From Mallotus nudiflorus (taxonomy: Eukaryota; Streptophyta; Magnoliopsida; Malpighiales; Euphorbiaceae), in contig CANTUR010000037.1 in the NCBI GenBank assembly GCA_947683625.1, positions 3,000,501 through 3,064,500 on the forward strand: DNA of 64,000 nucleotides, written 5' to 3'. The notes beneath the pieces are model-generated. The model saw only the letters and a list, made by a program, of their open reading frames with translations, was not told where the DNA came from and did not search any database. Position numbers and translations under genes: made by a program. Of this stretch, positions 20,430-31,652 are shown one piece after another. Numbering within the stretch: the first letter of the stretch is position 1; every line of letters begins with the position of its first letter.

Positions 20430-21345
20430 CTTTAGACCTTTTATTGAACTTGAAGATTAAGATTGCTAATTGTGCTTTTGAGTTGCAGTCTTTGAACAAG
20501 AAACATTTTGGTCAAATTTCTAGGCATCTCAAGGATGTTCAAGAGAAGTTATCTTAATCCTCTAAAGATCTTTGTGAACAATGAAAACTAAAGAAGGAAT
20601 TAAATGGTTTGCTTGCTATGCAGGAAATGCTATGGCGGTAGAGATCTTGAATTGTATGGTTAGGTGAAAAGGGATACTAATATGGCTTATTTTCATAAGA
20701 AAGCCTCTATATGACATCGAACCAATACAATTTAGGTCTATGAGATGACCAAGATGTTTGGAGAACTTCGAATTCAAAGTTAACATAAGTTGTAACTTCT
20801 TATTTTGCAGATCTTTTTGCCTCCTCAGGTCCATCTGGTATTCAACAACTTGTAGATGTTATAGAGAGCCCATTGTCTTCTGACGATATTTAGACAATGG
20901 AAGCACCTTTTCTTCATTAAAGGTTTATTCTACTTTGAAAAGCATGCATCCTTTGAAAGCTATGAGGCCTTATGGTATGCTAGTGCTTTTCTTTGTTAAG
21001 TTTTGGCATATAGTAGGTGTTGATGTCATAAATCCTTTGCTCCATTTTCTTAATCACCATGTTACACCTCATATACTTAATGATACTTTTATCACTTTAA
21101 TTTATAAGATTAAAATTTTGGATACCATGAAAGTTTTTTTATCTATCTCATTGTGTAATGTGGTGTATAAAGTTATTAGTAAAGTCCTAGTTAATCAATT
21201 AAAGACAATTGTTTCCTTCCTTATTTATGAGAGTATTTTTCTTTCGTTCCTGGAAGGTTGATTCACGAAAATGCCCTGATTGCTTTTGAGAATTTCCATC
21301 ATATGAAGCAACATGTTAATAGGAGGTCTGGGTGGTTTTGAAATG
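20430..21345 (+). pseudogene. Decayed plant L1-type LINE ORF2 fragment
   Basis: Conceptual translation in changing frames gives a recognisable series. First is a linker-like LNKKHFGQISRHLKDVQEKL near 20490. Next is RDTNMAYFHKKAS near 20670-20710, the usual ...NTxFFHxxAS block before RT. Then comes the RT start in the frame at 20935-21261: PLKAMRPYGM (family PLKAPGPDGM), DTFITLIYKIK, MKVFLSISLCNVVYKVISKVLVNQLK. A continuation (ENALIAFENFHHM) follows near 21265. Stops and frameshifts break it, and the catalytic FADD-type block and the ORF2 end are missing. An A-rich tail-like stretch (about 21355-21385) follows. Plus strand, inactive. Confidence 0.85.
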
Positions 21346-22016
21346 ATTTATACCTAAAAAAGAAAAATAAAAATAAAAATGAAATAAAATTTCTGTAAAT
21401 ATATTAGGATCCTATCATTGTGCCTAAAGACATAAAACAAATAAATTGAAGGATCAAGAAGGAATGATACAACAAATTCGGACTCAAACCTAAACATTAC
21501 CATTTAGATATGTCCAAATAGACCAACAATGTTGGAATCAACTAGTATGAAACTATTGTCATTTAAATTATATTTCGGATTTGAGTTATAATATATACAA
21601 TCATATTAAATTAGTTATTAGGACACTTTTATCATTTTTGTAGTCCTATGTAAATTTAATCGGATTAATTAAATTTGTGTGTGTGTGTGTATGTGTGTGT
21701 GTATAGTTAGGTTGATTCCACTCTAGAAACTTGTTGTGTTCTAAAAGGACAGAACAATTAACAGATTTGTTATACACTATTAGGGGTGTGCATTGGGCAG
21801 TTTAGGGTGGGTCGGAAGGGTGGAAGTAGAAACCAATTGGCTTTAAAAGGGTAATTATTGGGACTAAATCGACCAACTTCGAAAATAGAAAGCATCGGTT
21901 CGAAAATCCGAAAACATCGGGTAATCCGAATTGGATAATTAAATTGGGCTAATTTTGGTTGGGCCTTAAACTAAACATCCAAAACCTTTAAATTAAATAA
22001 TTCTAATACACTGGGT
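21346..22016. other. Noncoding stretch with (GT)n
   Basis: No gene is seen. A GT-rich microsatellite lies at about 21679-21705. The final bases, TGAAC at 22017-22021, are the left duplication of the next LTR. Confidence 0.6.
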
Positions 22017-24034
22017 TGAACTGTTATGACCCATATTTTTAAATTAATTTATTTTAAAATGAGACATGCAGTATTAATTCAAAAGTTATATTTGATTATT
22101 TGATTATTTTGTGGTTAATATTTATTATTTTACGTTTGATTATAATTTTCTACGTAAATATTTATTTTAAGACTTATTATTTCAGATAATTAATTTAGGT
22201 TATTTATATTTACTACTTTGAATAATATTATTTTAATAATATTTAATTTAGTGCATTATTATTTTAATGTTATTATTATTATTATTTTTAATAAATTACA
22301 TTATTTGTATTGTTAATTTTATGTGATTATATTATTTATTATTGTGTTATATATGTGTGTGTGTGTGTGTGTATGTGTGTGTGTGTGTGTGTGTGTATAA
22401 TATGCATATGGTGGAGATTAATAAATGTAAGCATATTATATAATTATAATATTATGTATATATAGACACATGCATAAACCCATGCATACCCATACATACA
22501 TACATTCAATAAGCAAATACACATATATTCATATACCAACCTAAACACATGCAGAGAACAAAAGAAAATAAAAACACACAGCAAACCAAACCAAAAAAAA
22601 AAAAACAGAGCATTTCCTTCTCTTCCAATCACGCAAGCTGGACCAATCACCTTCATTGCACCTCCCTCTCTTCCTGCCAGTCACCACCATCTTCCCCAAC
22701 CTTCCTCTTGTCGTCTGCTCTTCGGAAGCTCTCCGACAACGTTCGTTTTTGGAAGAAGCCGAGAACCTCCATTAAATCCAGCCACCATTTCACGCGTTTC
22801 CAGTGTCAATCTCCTCCTCTTGCACCGATGAGAATCATTCCAAGCTTAGTTTGAGCTTTAATCTCCATTTAATTGAGTTTTTGTTGATTTTTGTTTATGG
22901 AGTTCTAGGGTTTCAAAATTTTTTTAGCTTGATCTAAATTGAATCTTGCAAAATCCTTTTAAAAATGTGATTCCTAGTAGCTCAATCTACCTCTATGAAT
23001 TTTTGTATGATTTTTGGAATTTATTTTGATTTTTGTGAATTTTTAATATTTTATTATTATTTTATTAATTTTCAAAAATTGATTTATTAATTTATAAAAT
23101 TGGTTGATTTAGTGATATTATATATTTTTAATAATTTTAGTGTTGAGAAATTAATTTTTGAGAATATTATATAATTTTTATGAATTTTTATAGTTTATGT
23201 CAAAATTGAATAATTAGGTTAGAGTTGGATTTTTGATGGAATAATGGTTTAAATATGTGTTTTAATTAATATTAATAATATATATGTTTAGAAAATGGTT
23301 TTTATGCACTTTTATAATTTTTAGGGAATTTTTGAGTGGTAATAGGATATTATGTATATTTTTGTATTATAGGGGTAAAAATGTAATTTTGTGCTAATTA
23401 TAGCTAAATTTTATATTTTAATTGGTTTTAATATTATTTGAGGAATTAAAGTGATTTTTTTCAATTATTTACTATTTTTAACTAATTACTACTAATTTTC
23501 AAAAATTATTTTCAAATAATATATTATATATTATTTTGGATACAAAAATGGGTTTTAAGCAAATTTTATTATATAATTAAAACTATTTAAGTAATTAAGT
23601 GTGAATTTTATTAATTAGAATTAAATTGTGATGTTTGGTTGGATTGTGAACTCAGTCAGGCTAAATGCAGTATTAGAGAGTCGACCCGAGTAAGGTTGAG
23701 TGTGAATACTAGAAATGCATTTTTCTATGCAGGAATGGCTCTACCTAGGTAGAGAGATGTACGTTTTATAGGGGAGATTCTATTAAAATTTTGATAAATT
23801 TTCTCATAAAATGTGACATCTTCCGTAATTTCCTAATATAAATTAGGGTATTCCAATATATCGAGTCTTATCCGGTTTTTCCTAAGTCATTCTAGAGTCT
23901 CGTAAATTTTATTAATTTCCCTTTTTATTCCATAAGTATGATTTTAAAAACGAATATGTTATTTTTAGAGAGTACCGAAGCGGGAGCTTTTGGATCGAGG
24001 CAGACGTGTGATCGTCAGCCTTCTCACTCATCAT

Positions 24035-24548
24035 GTAAGTTAATAAATTGATCTATGCATGTATTTTCTTTAAATTGTATGCGCTCATATTTTTAGTATT
24101 ATTTACATTATCGATTGAAAGTAAATGTTGTTATTGAGAATTTTATTTACTTATTTATTTATTTAAAAATTAGTTTTGAGAAATTTTGGTAGAACGGGCT
24201 ACCTAGTGGGTTTCACCAGGACCGTGTGCACATAGTGGAGATTGAGAGATGGATCCAAAATATGTATGACTTATGGTTATAAACTGGGACGGGTGCCTCA
24301 GTGGAAGCCTCTGCTCTCGAGGACTGCCAGTAATGTGAAAAGTTAAGAATGGACTGGGATGGGTGCCTCGGTGGATGCTTTAGCTCTCGAGGACGGCCAG
24401 TGCCATGTGCTTGGTTTAAGTGTATGACTGCGGATTGGTGCCTCGGTTGATGCCTCTGCTCTCGGGGACTGACAGTCCATTTGGATTAAACGGGCCCAGT
24501 TGGCCATTTAGAATTGGGTTTAGGGTTCTAATGAGATTTTTCAAAAGC

Positions 24549-24583
<35 letters not shown>

Positions 24584-24695
24584 TGTAAATTATTTTCACT
24601 ATATTCATACGGTTTTCAAAAAGGTTTTCAAACCATATAGCTCTTTTATTAACTTACTCAGTGAGGTCTGACTCCCCTCAATTTATTTTTTTCAG
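24035..24695 (+). other. Intron-like interval 2 in LTR copy D
   Basis: CAT-GTAAGT at the left and TTATTTTTTTCAG at the right enclose 661 bp. Both sites are kept in other family 2 copies at equivalent positions. Splicing is inferred. Confidence 0.4.
24280..24478 (+). repeat. Three-copy internal repeat of family 2 LTR
   Basis: Three units of about 55-70 bp read roughly GACTGGGACGGGTGCCTC ... GCTCTCGAGGACTGCCAGT. The same block occurs, in reverse, in the other family 2 LTRs (near 29300-29490, 42660-42850 and 53930-54110). Family 1 LTRs have a two-copy counterpart built on CTGGCCCCGAGACACT ... CCGAGCTCCAGC. Confidence 0.85.
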
Positions 24696-25108
24696 AAGTT
24701 TGGGACTTTTCTGTTAGGCCTACTTCTCTTCGTCGGGTAATGTCATCACCGGCTATTCTACGTAGGTCTACTTAGTTGTATTGTATTTATTTTCGTATAC
24801 TGCAGTAGAGAAAACTGTTTAACTAAATATTTTATTTGGGAATATCATGTATTTATAATATTGTATACTGAGACATTATTTGTACAACTGATATTTTTTT
24901 ATTTTATGCACTATGACATTATGGTTTAAATTATATTGAGAAAAATTAGTTTGATAATGTGCATTGTGATTTAATTATCTATTTTAGGGTTTCAAAGTTT
25001 AAATATTTCGTGTTTTTCTTTTAAGACTTACTACGAGATTCAGTAGTTTTATGCTTTCTCATTCCCTAGTGTCGGTCACGTGCCCTGAATTTGAGTCGTG
25101 ACATGAAC

Positions 25109-26375
25109 CCAATACAAAAAAATTAAGTGTCCAACCTTTAATGTTGGCATCTGTGTATAAGGCCTTTGGCCCAAAAATAAAAAAAAATTCCTGTCTACTT
25201 TAGCCCATTTCTTTTTTAAGCTCCTAAATGGCTAAATACAATAATTATGAGTCCTAATTCAATAAGTTAATTCTAGTTATATTGAATTAGGAGTCTTAAT
25301 TCAAAAAGTAATGCTAAACTAAAATAAAAAAAATATTTGATATTTTCAGCCATTTACAAAATATAATTCCCTCAACAGTAAAAAAATAAGGGAAATTTTA
25401 CAATATCTTAGTATGTACTTTGATCGGGTTGACTGCATAAACCAAAAAATCTAGGCATACATGTATTCACATTTCATAATCACATTACTGAACAAGCAAG
25501 GCAGGTAGATGAACCTAGAAAAATAGGGCAAATCAACTGAAGCATAAAATAAGAAATTTAATTAATCATATAATTGAATGTCCATTAAATGTAAATAAGT
25601 GAGGCTCAAAATTAATTTTTCATGTCATTAGATAAATGCAAACTTAGTTTCTTGGCAACAAATTGTAAACCATTTGTTACCTAAGAAACATAAAGTTATG
25701 CATTTAACCAATTGTCAGATAAAATGGTAGAAACTTCATCATTGCATCACACAAGCTGCAATAAACATAGGCACCAAATTCTGTGTTGCAAAACTTAACC
25801 TTACTAAGCCTCATTAACAGAAGTACCTGAGCATTTATATGGCATAATCAAAACCCTAACAGCTTAAGGAAGTAGATAAAAAGATAATACAACACAAAAA
25901 AGGCACATAGGTATTGTCACAAACTAAAATTGGAACACAAAAGTCACTTGAGGGTTTAAATAGCATAATCAAAACCCTGGCAGCTTGTGGAAGTAGATTT
26001 AATATATTGCAAGTTTGCAACACAAAAAAGGCACACAGGTATTGTCACAAACTGAAGTCATGAACACAAAGCAGTAAATATTAATCATAAGTGATCAACA
26101 GCTAATGGCAAGGAAACCATAAATCAGTAAATAGTTCAATTGAAATAGAAAGTCATTTAAAGTTTAGAAAGTGTTACTAAGTAGTAAGTAAAAGGGAGAC
26201 AGGATAGAGATTACTAATTCAGCATCAAATGCAGTTGATAGGAATGCCCCTCCAATTGGTGGGAGGTTTCAAAAGAAAAATAGATAAGAGAATCAGATAA
26301 AAAGCATTATCAAGTTTATTAAAAAATTAATAAAGAAACTAACATATGTGACTAACCTTTTTCAAATGCTTTTAA
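25109..26375. other. Noncoding stretch with a ~120-bp tandem duplication
   Basis: No gene is seen. Two copies of a unit containing GCATAATCAAAACCCT and GGCACA(T/C)AGGTATTGTCAC lie at about 25838-25940 and 25960-26070. The stretch is downstream (3') of the hAT transposase remnant and may belong to that transposon. Confidence 0.55.
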
Positions 26376-28070
26376 TTAATCAATGCTTTCTTTAACAGAC
26401 ACGTCAATATTTGGAGTTTTAATCCAATCTTGAACACAGATCAATGCTTCAATAAGTTTTAGAGTTAAGCTACTCCTGAAGGCATTAAAGACTCGTCCAC
26501 TGGTGCTAAAAGTAGATTCTAAAGCAACTATCAAAATGGGAATGGCAAAAATATCATGAGTCATTTTGGAAAGAATAGGGAATCTTTCTGTATTTAATCT
26601 CCACCATTTTAGAATATCAAATTTCCCTTCTTCTTCCATTTTAACACATGACTCAAATAAATATGATTTAAGTTCACTTTTTTTGCTTCCACCAAAACCA
26701 CTGTCCAATTTGGTCTACTTAAATCTAGCTTTTAACACCAATATGGATTTATAACTTGATTGCACATTAAGAGAAGTATATTGGCTTCCACCAGTCATAT
26801 TAACAGTAATTGTTGGAGTAGAAGTTTCATGAACAGATTACAACTCATTCACATAATCATTATACAATTGATATAAAGCAGATTTAAAAGAATTGAACAA
26901 GTTCCCACCAATTAGATCACCATAAATGGTGTTCAAAGAAAATTCTAGATATTCCAATTTTTACTGTAGGTCTAAAACATTAGAAATAAAAATAAGGAAG
27001 TTCATTTTGTTTGGATCTCCCCAGTACTTATCAAATTTTGATTTCATATTTAATCCTATTGACCTCATAGATATATTATCAACAATCCTCAAATCATTAA
27101 GAAGGTAGAAGAGATCAACAATCTCAAAAAAAAAAAAAAGAATTTGAAGTGACATAATGAGAACCCAAGATTCTCAGAGTCATTTTCAAAGAAATGCTTT
27201 AAAAACTGAACCAGATTATTGGCACACTTCTAATTATAAAATTCAAGCACATTATCACCAAGGTTAGATCAACGAGATTATTCATTCTCTTTATATTTTT
27301 CAAAAGTTTTCTCATAAATGCAAGTAGATTTCAGCATAAGGTAAGTCAAATTCTAGTGGGTTGGCATATCAAGAGTCAAATTACACTTAGCTTCAATGCC
27401 AAATAAATCAAAAAATTCTCTAAATTTTCTTAACTAGATGGCGAATTTCTTATGTATTTTACCACCTGCCTCACCCTTTTTATAGATGTGCTTAATTCTT
27501 TTATGCCCTCATTAACAACTAGATTTAGTATATGAGCCACACCCCTATTATGCACATATTTCACTTTAATGCTACTCAATCCTAACTCAATAATTTTTTT
27601 TAAAAAAAATGACATTGCACTATCATTGGAAGCAGCATTATTAAATGTGAAAGTGAAAATGTTTTTCAATCCGCACTCAAGCAACGAGTTCTCTAGTGCC
27701 TTAGTAATATACTCACCTCAATGAGAAGAAACAGGCACAAATGCAATTATTTTCTTATTAAGCTTCCACTCATTGTCTATAAAATGTGTAGTAATGCACA
27801 TATAGTTTATTCTTTAGACAGAGGTCCAAGAATCAATGGTTAGACAAACTCTTTGGTAGTTAGATTTGAAAAATGATTTCAATTTCAGTCTCTCTTCAAC
27901 AAAGATGTTAAAGATATCCTTAATGCAAGTTCACCTAGAGGGGATTTTTAAACGAGGGCATGCAACACTCATGAATTTTCCAAACTCATCCCCTATATCA
28001 AAAAGCTCAATTAGAACAAGTTCATTGATAGAACAAAGAGCTTCCATATTTTCAGAGTCAAAGAATTAGT
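26376..28070 (-). pseudogene. Decayed hAT transposase
   Basis: On the minus strand, conceptual translation runs through the conserved hAT blocks in order. Near 27850-28060 there is ...GKFMSVACPRLKIPSR and VCLTIDSWTSV, the first catalytic Asp block. Next is INYMCITTHFIDNEWKLNKK. Then comes the frame at 27684-27430 with FNNAASNDSAM, NRGVAHILNLVVNEGIKEL and VKYIRNSPS. A later part gives KSKFDKYWG near 27050. The frame at 26708-26376 carries the C-terminal dimerisation domain (DILKWWRLNTERFPILSKM, ALESTFSTSGRV, EALICVQDWI). Several stops and frame changes interrupt it. I could not find the N-terminal BED zinc finger. In an active element it would cut and re-insert the hAT transposon. Confidence 0.85.
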
Positions 28071-28778
28071 TTGCAAATCATTTAAAGAATTGCAACATTA
28101 TTAGAAGATTGAAATTTCTGGTCTCATAAGGCAAAAGCATTCAAACAATTGGTTCCAAGTCTAATGTTCAAATTGTTCAAAAAAATTTGTTGCTAATAGC
28201 TGCTAATTTAACATAAAACTTTACCATAATCATAGCCCATTAACCCATCAACAATGGAAGAAGTCCAAAAACCATATGCTCTTTGCTCTAATAACAACAT
28301 CAACATTAAATGAAAACCTCTAAACTAATTTTCAGAAAAATAAATAACCTAATAAAAGCATGTTGCTTACCATCTTTAATATTTTCAATAGCTGAAAGCA
28401 GTGCCTTCCTCTTAGTCTTATCTAACTACTATAGAGAACACATTAAAATAAATAACTTATATGCATAGAAAATAAGAAAACTAAAAATTAACACACCAAT
28501 TTCCTTTTTTTTTTAATATCCTTCCATAATGTTTCAAAGAGGCTTCAAAGAAGAAACCAAGAGCAACCATAATAGTAGTGAATGAAGCAAAATCATTTGC
28601 GTTATCTCTCAAATGATTTGAAGAGGCTGACCTTATTAGAGAAGCAATAGAATTTGAACACCAGTTGAGGCTATCAATGCCGTTAATATATATATATATA
28701 TAATAAAAAATAGTAACAGCCAGAGCATCAGATGGGTAATTCACTTTTTTTTTCTTTGAATCCTAGGAAAATTTTTCT
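28071..28778. other. Noncoding stretch between hAT remnant and LTR
   Basis: This is probably the 5' part of the hAT transposon, but no domain can be read. A short (TA)n run lies near 28687-28702. Confidence 0.4.
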
Positions 28779-30330
28779 TGTCATGACCCGAACCCGAGGG
28801 CATGTGACCGGCACTAGGAAATAGGAAGGCATAAGGCCCCCGAAACCTGTAGTAAGCCTTAAAGAAAAAAATAAACAACTCCTTTCAATTTAAAACTTTA
28901 ATTTAAAATAGAACACATTATCAAACTGATTTTTCTCAAAATTACACAATCATATTTAAACCATACAAATCCTTAGTACATATACTACTGCAACAACCTA
29001 GATTAACACACAATACAACTTACAATGACCTACATAAAATAACCGGTGAAGAAGAAACCCGGCGTTGAGGTAGTCTGAGGTCGAACTCCCAAGCTCCTGA
29101 AAAAAAAATGAATTGAGGGGAATCAGACCTCACTGAGTAAGTTAATAAAAGAGCTATACGGTTTGAAAACCTTTTTGAAAACTACATATATATTTGTAGT
29201 GAAAATAACTTATAATGTATAAATATAGCTTTTGAAAAATCTCGGTAGAACCCTAAACCCAAAATCTAAATGGCCAACCGGGCCCACTTATTTCAACTAG
29301 ACTACCGATCCCCGAGAGCAAAGGCATCAACCGAGGCACTAAGCTGTAGTCATTCACTTAATCCAAATAAATGGCATTGGTGGTCCCCAAGAGCTAAGGC
29401 ATCAACCGAGGCACCCATCCCAGTCCATTATTGACTTTCCAATCATTGGCGGTCCCCGACAACAAAGGCTTCCACCGAGGCACCTGTCCCAGTTTAACAT
29501 TCACCAATCATATATACATCGGATCCATCTCTCAATCTCTACCATGTGCACACGGTCCTGGTAAAGCCCACCAGGTAGTCCGTTCTACCAAAATTTCTCA
29601 AATCAATTTTAAATAAATAAAATGCATTTAAATCATAAATAATAGCATTAAATTAAATAAATCATATAATCAATATAATAGAAATACGAGCGCATGCATT
29701 CTTTAAATAAACACACGCACAAATCGTTCTATTGACTTACAGGATGAATGTGAAGGCTGACGACCACACGTCTGCCTCAGTCTCACAGCTTCTGCTCCGA
29801 TATGCTCTAAAAGAAAAATAATAAATCGATCTTTAAAACATGACTAAGGAATCGGGATCAGAAATCAACAGAATAATGAAATTCCAGACTGACTCGAGGA
29901 AAAAAAATCGAACAAGACTCGACAGACAGGATTTAACCTAACTAACGATAGAAATTTTTTTTACGAGTATCACGTTTTACGAGAAAATCTATCGAAATTT
30001 CGATAGAGTCTCCTCTGTAAAACGGACATCTCTCTACCAAAAGTAGAGCCAAACCTGCATAGAAAATGAACTTCTAATATTCACATCATCCACACTCGAG
30101 TCGGGCTTCTAAAACTACAATTTGCCCCGACCGAGATCATAGCTCAAACAAATATCAAAAAGTAATAATATTTATTTCTCAAAATATATATATTTACATA
30201 CACATATACTAAAAATAAATAACATATATAAAATCTTACTTATTCAAAATTAAACAATTCAATTTGTATTCCATCACCAACAATATAAATATAATTATTA
30301 TCCAAATTAAAACCTTGGTAATGTATTATA

Positions 30331-30395
<65 letters not shown>

Positions 30396-31245
30396 TACTT
30401 AGTGTAAAATTACATTTTTACCCCTAGAATATATAAATCACATAATGTGCTATATATATACTAAAAAAATTTCCTTAAAATTATTTAATCATCCAAAACT
30501 TATTTTCTCAGTGTTAAATTCTTAATATAATTAAAACATATTAATGGCTTTTTAATTTCTTCTAAAAAATATAATTAGCCTAATAATTAAATTTTGACAT
30601 AAAGTATAAAAATTCCTAAAAATTGTATAATATTCAAAAAAAAAAAATTATTTTCTTACCCTAAAATTAATATCAACTCAATAATAACACCAAAATACCA
30701 AATATTATTATTATTTATTATTTTTATAATTAATTCCCAAAAATTCCTAAAATAATATTAAAATATTCAAAAATTCACCAAAAATCAAAATAAATTCCAA
30801 AAATTATACAAAAATTCCTAGAGGTAGATTGAGCTACTAGGAATCACATTTGAAAAGGAAATTTGCATGAATCAAGCTAGAGCAAGTTAAAAAAAATTCA
30901 AAACCCTAGAGTTCAAAAACTAAAAATCCTCAAAACTCAACCAAAAACAAGATTAAAGCTTAAACTAAGCTTGGAATGTGTCTCACCGGTGCAAGGGGAG
31001 GAGATTGGCACCGGAATGGAGAGAAATAATGGTCGGACGAAGCTTGGCCGATTCTAGGAGCTACTCTCGGCTTCTCCCCATTTCAGAGATTTTGGCAGCT
31101 CTGCAGGTGATCGGAGGTGAGGGAGAAGGAGGAGGAGGCAGCAGGTGGTGGTCGGAGATGGGGGAGGCGCAGTGACTTTGGCGGTCGGGGATGTCGCGCG
31201 GTGAGGAGGGGTTGAAGGTGATGGGGCTTCGGTTTCTTCTTCTTC

Positions 31246-31286
<41 letters not shown>

Positions 31287-31652
31287 TTTTATTATACATA
31301 TATGTGTGTCTAGGTAAGTATTAGTGTATATATATATATACATACACTACATGAACTTATATTATATATATACATATTAATAACCATTAATATAATATAT
31401 ATATATATATATATATAGTTATGCATGTATGTATATAGATAAATATTAGTACATATGTATATATATATACATATACTACATATACATACATATGCACACA
31501 AATTACTTTAATATACACATCTAAAACAATATCTAACCTTAAATATAATATTAACATAAATAAAACATAATATAATGCAAAAGTAACTATTACTAATACT
31601 ATTTGAGAAAAATATCCCTTTTTATTTAAATAAATATATATAGGGTATTACA
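28779..31652 (-). mobile_element. Solo LTR, gypsy family 2 (copy E)
   Basis: A 2.87-kb block begins TGTCATGACCCGAACCCGAG and ends TAGGGTATTACA. It is colinear with the LTRs of the gypsy element at 42034-55616 and has no coding region, so it is read as a solo LTR with sense on the minus strand. The left flank ends TTTCT; the same five bases occur one base off on the right (31654-31658), so the target duplication is only suggestive. On the sense strand it keeps donor 1 (CCG-GTGAGA near 30986), acceptor 1 (TCTATGCAG near 30055), donor 2 (CCT-GTAAGT near 29740) and acceptor 2 (TTTTTTTTTCAG near 29098). An (AT)n run of 60 bp lies at 30334-30393. Confidence 0.82.
30334..30393. repeat. (AT)n microsatellite inside LTR copy E
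   Basis: About 60 bp of uninterrupted AT dinucleotides. Another (AT)n lies at about 31249-31280 in the same LTR. Confidence 0.95.

Larger units (their letters stand above)
22022..25103 (+). mobile_element. Solo LTR, gypsy family 2 (copy D)
   Basis: A 3082-bp block reads TGTTATGACCC ... GAGTCGTGACA in the sense (plus) direction and is bordered by an exact TGAAC duplication (22017-22021 and 25104-25108). It is the reverse complement of the LTR type at 28779, 42034 and 53302. No coding region lies inside, so it is a solo LTR. It holds a (GT)n run (22353-22397), a GC-rich putative leader (22620-22855), acceptor 1 (CTATGCAG, AG at 23731-23732), donor 2 (GTAAGT, 24035-24040) and acceptor 2 (TTTTTTTCAG, ending 24695). 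Donor 1 is mutated here (CCGATGAGAA in place of CCGGTGAGNN). Confidence 0.9.

Noticed and set aside
24000..24800. Possible host gene with good splice signals in LTR copy D
   Set aside because: The same signals recur at equivalent places in six other LTR copies and the block is bounded by a target duplication, so it belongs to the LTR.
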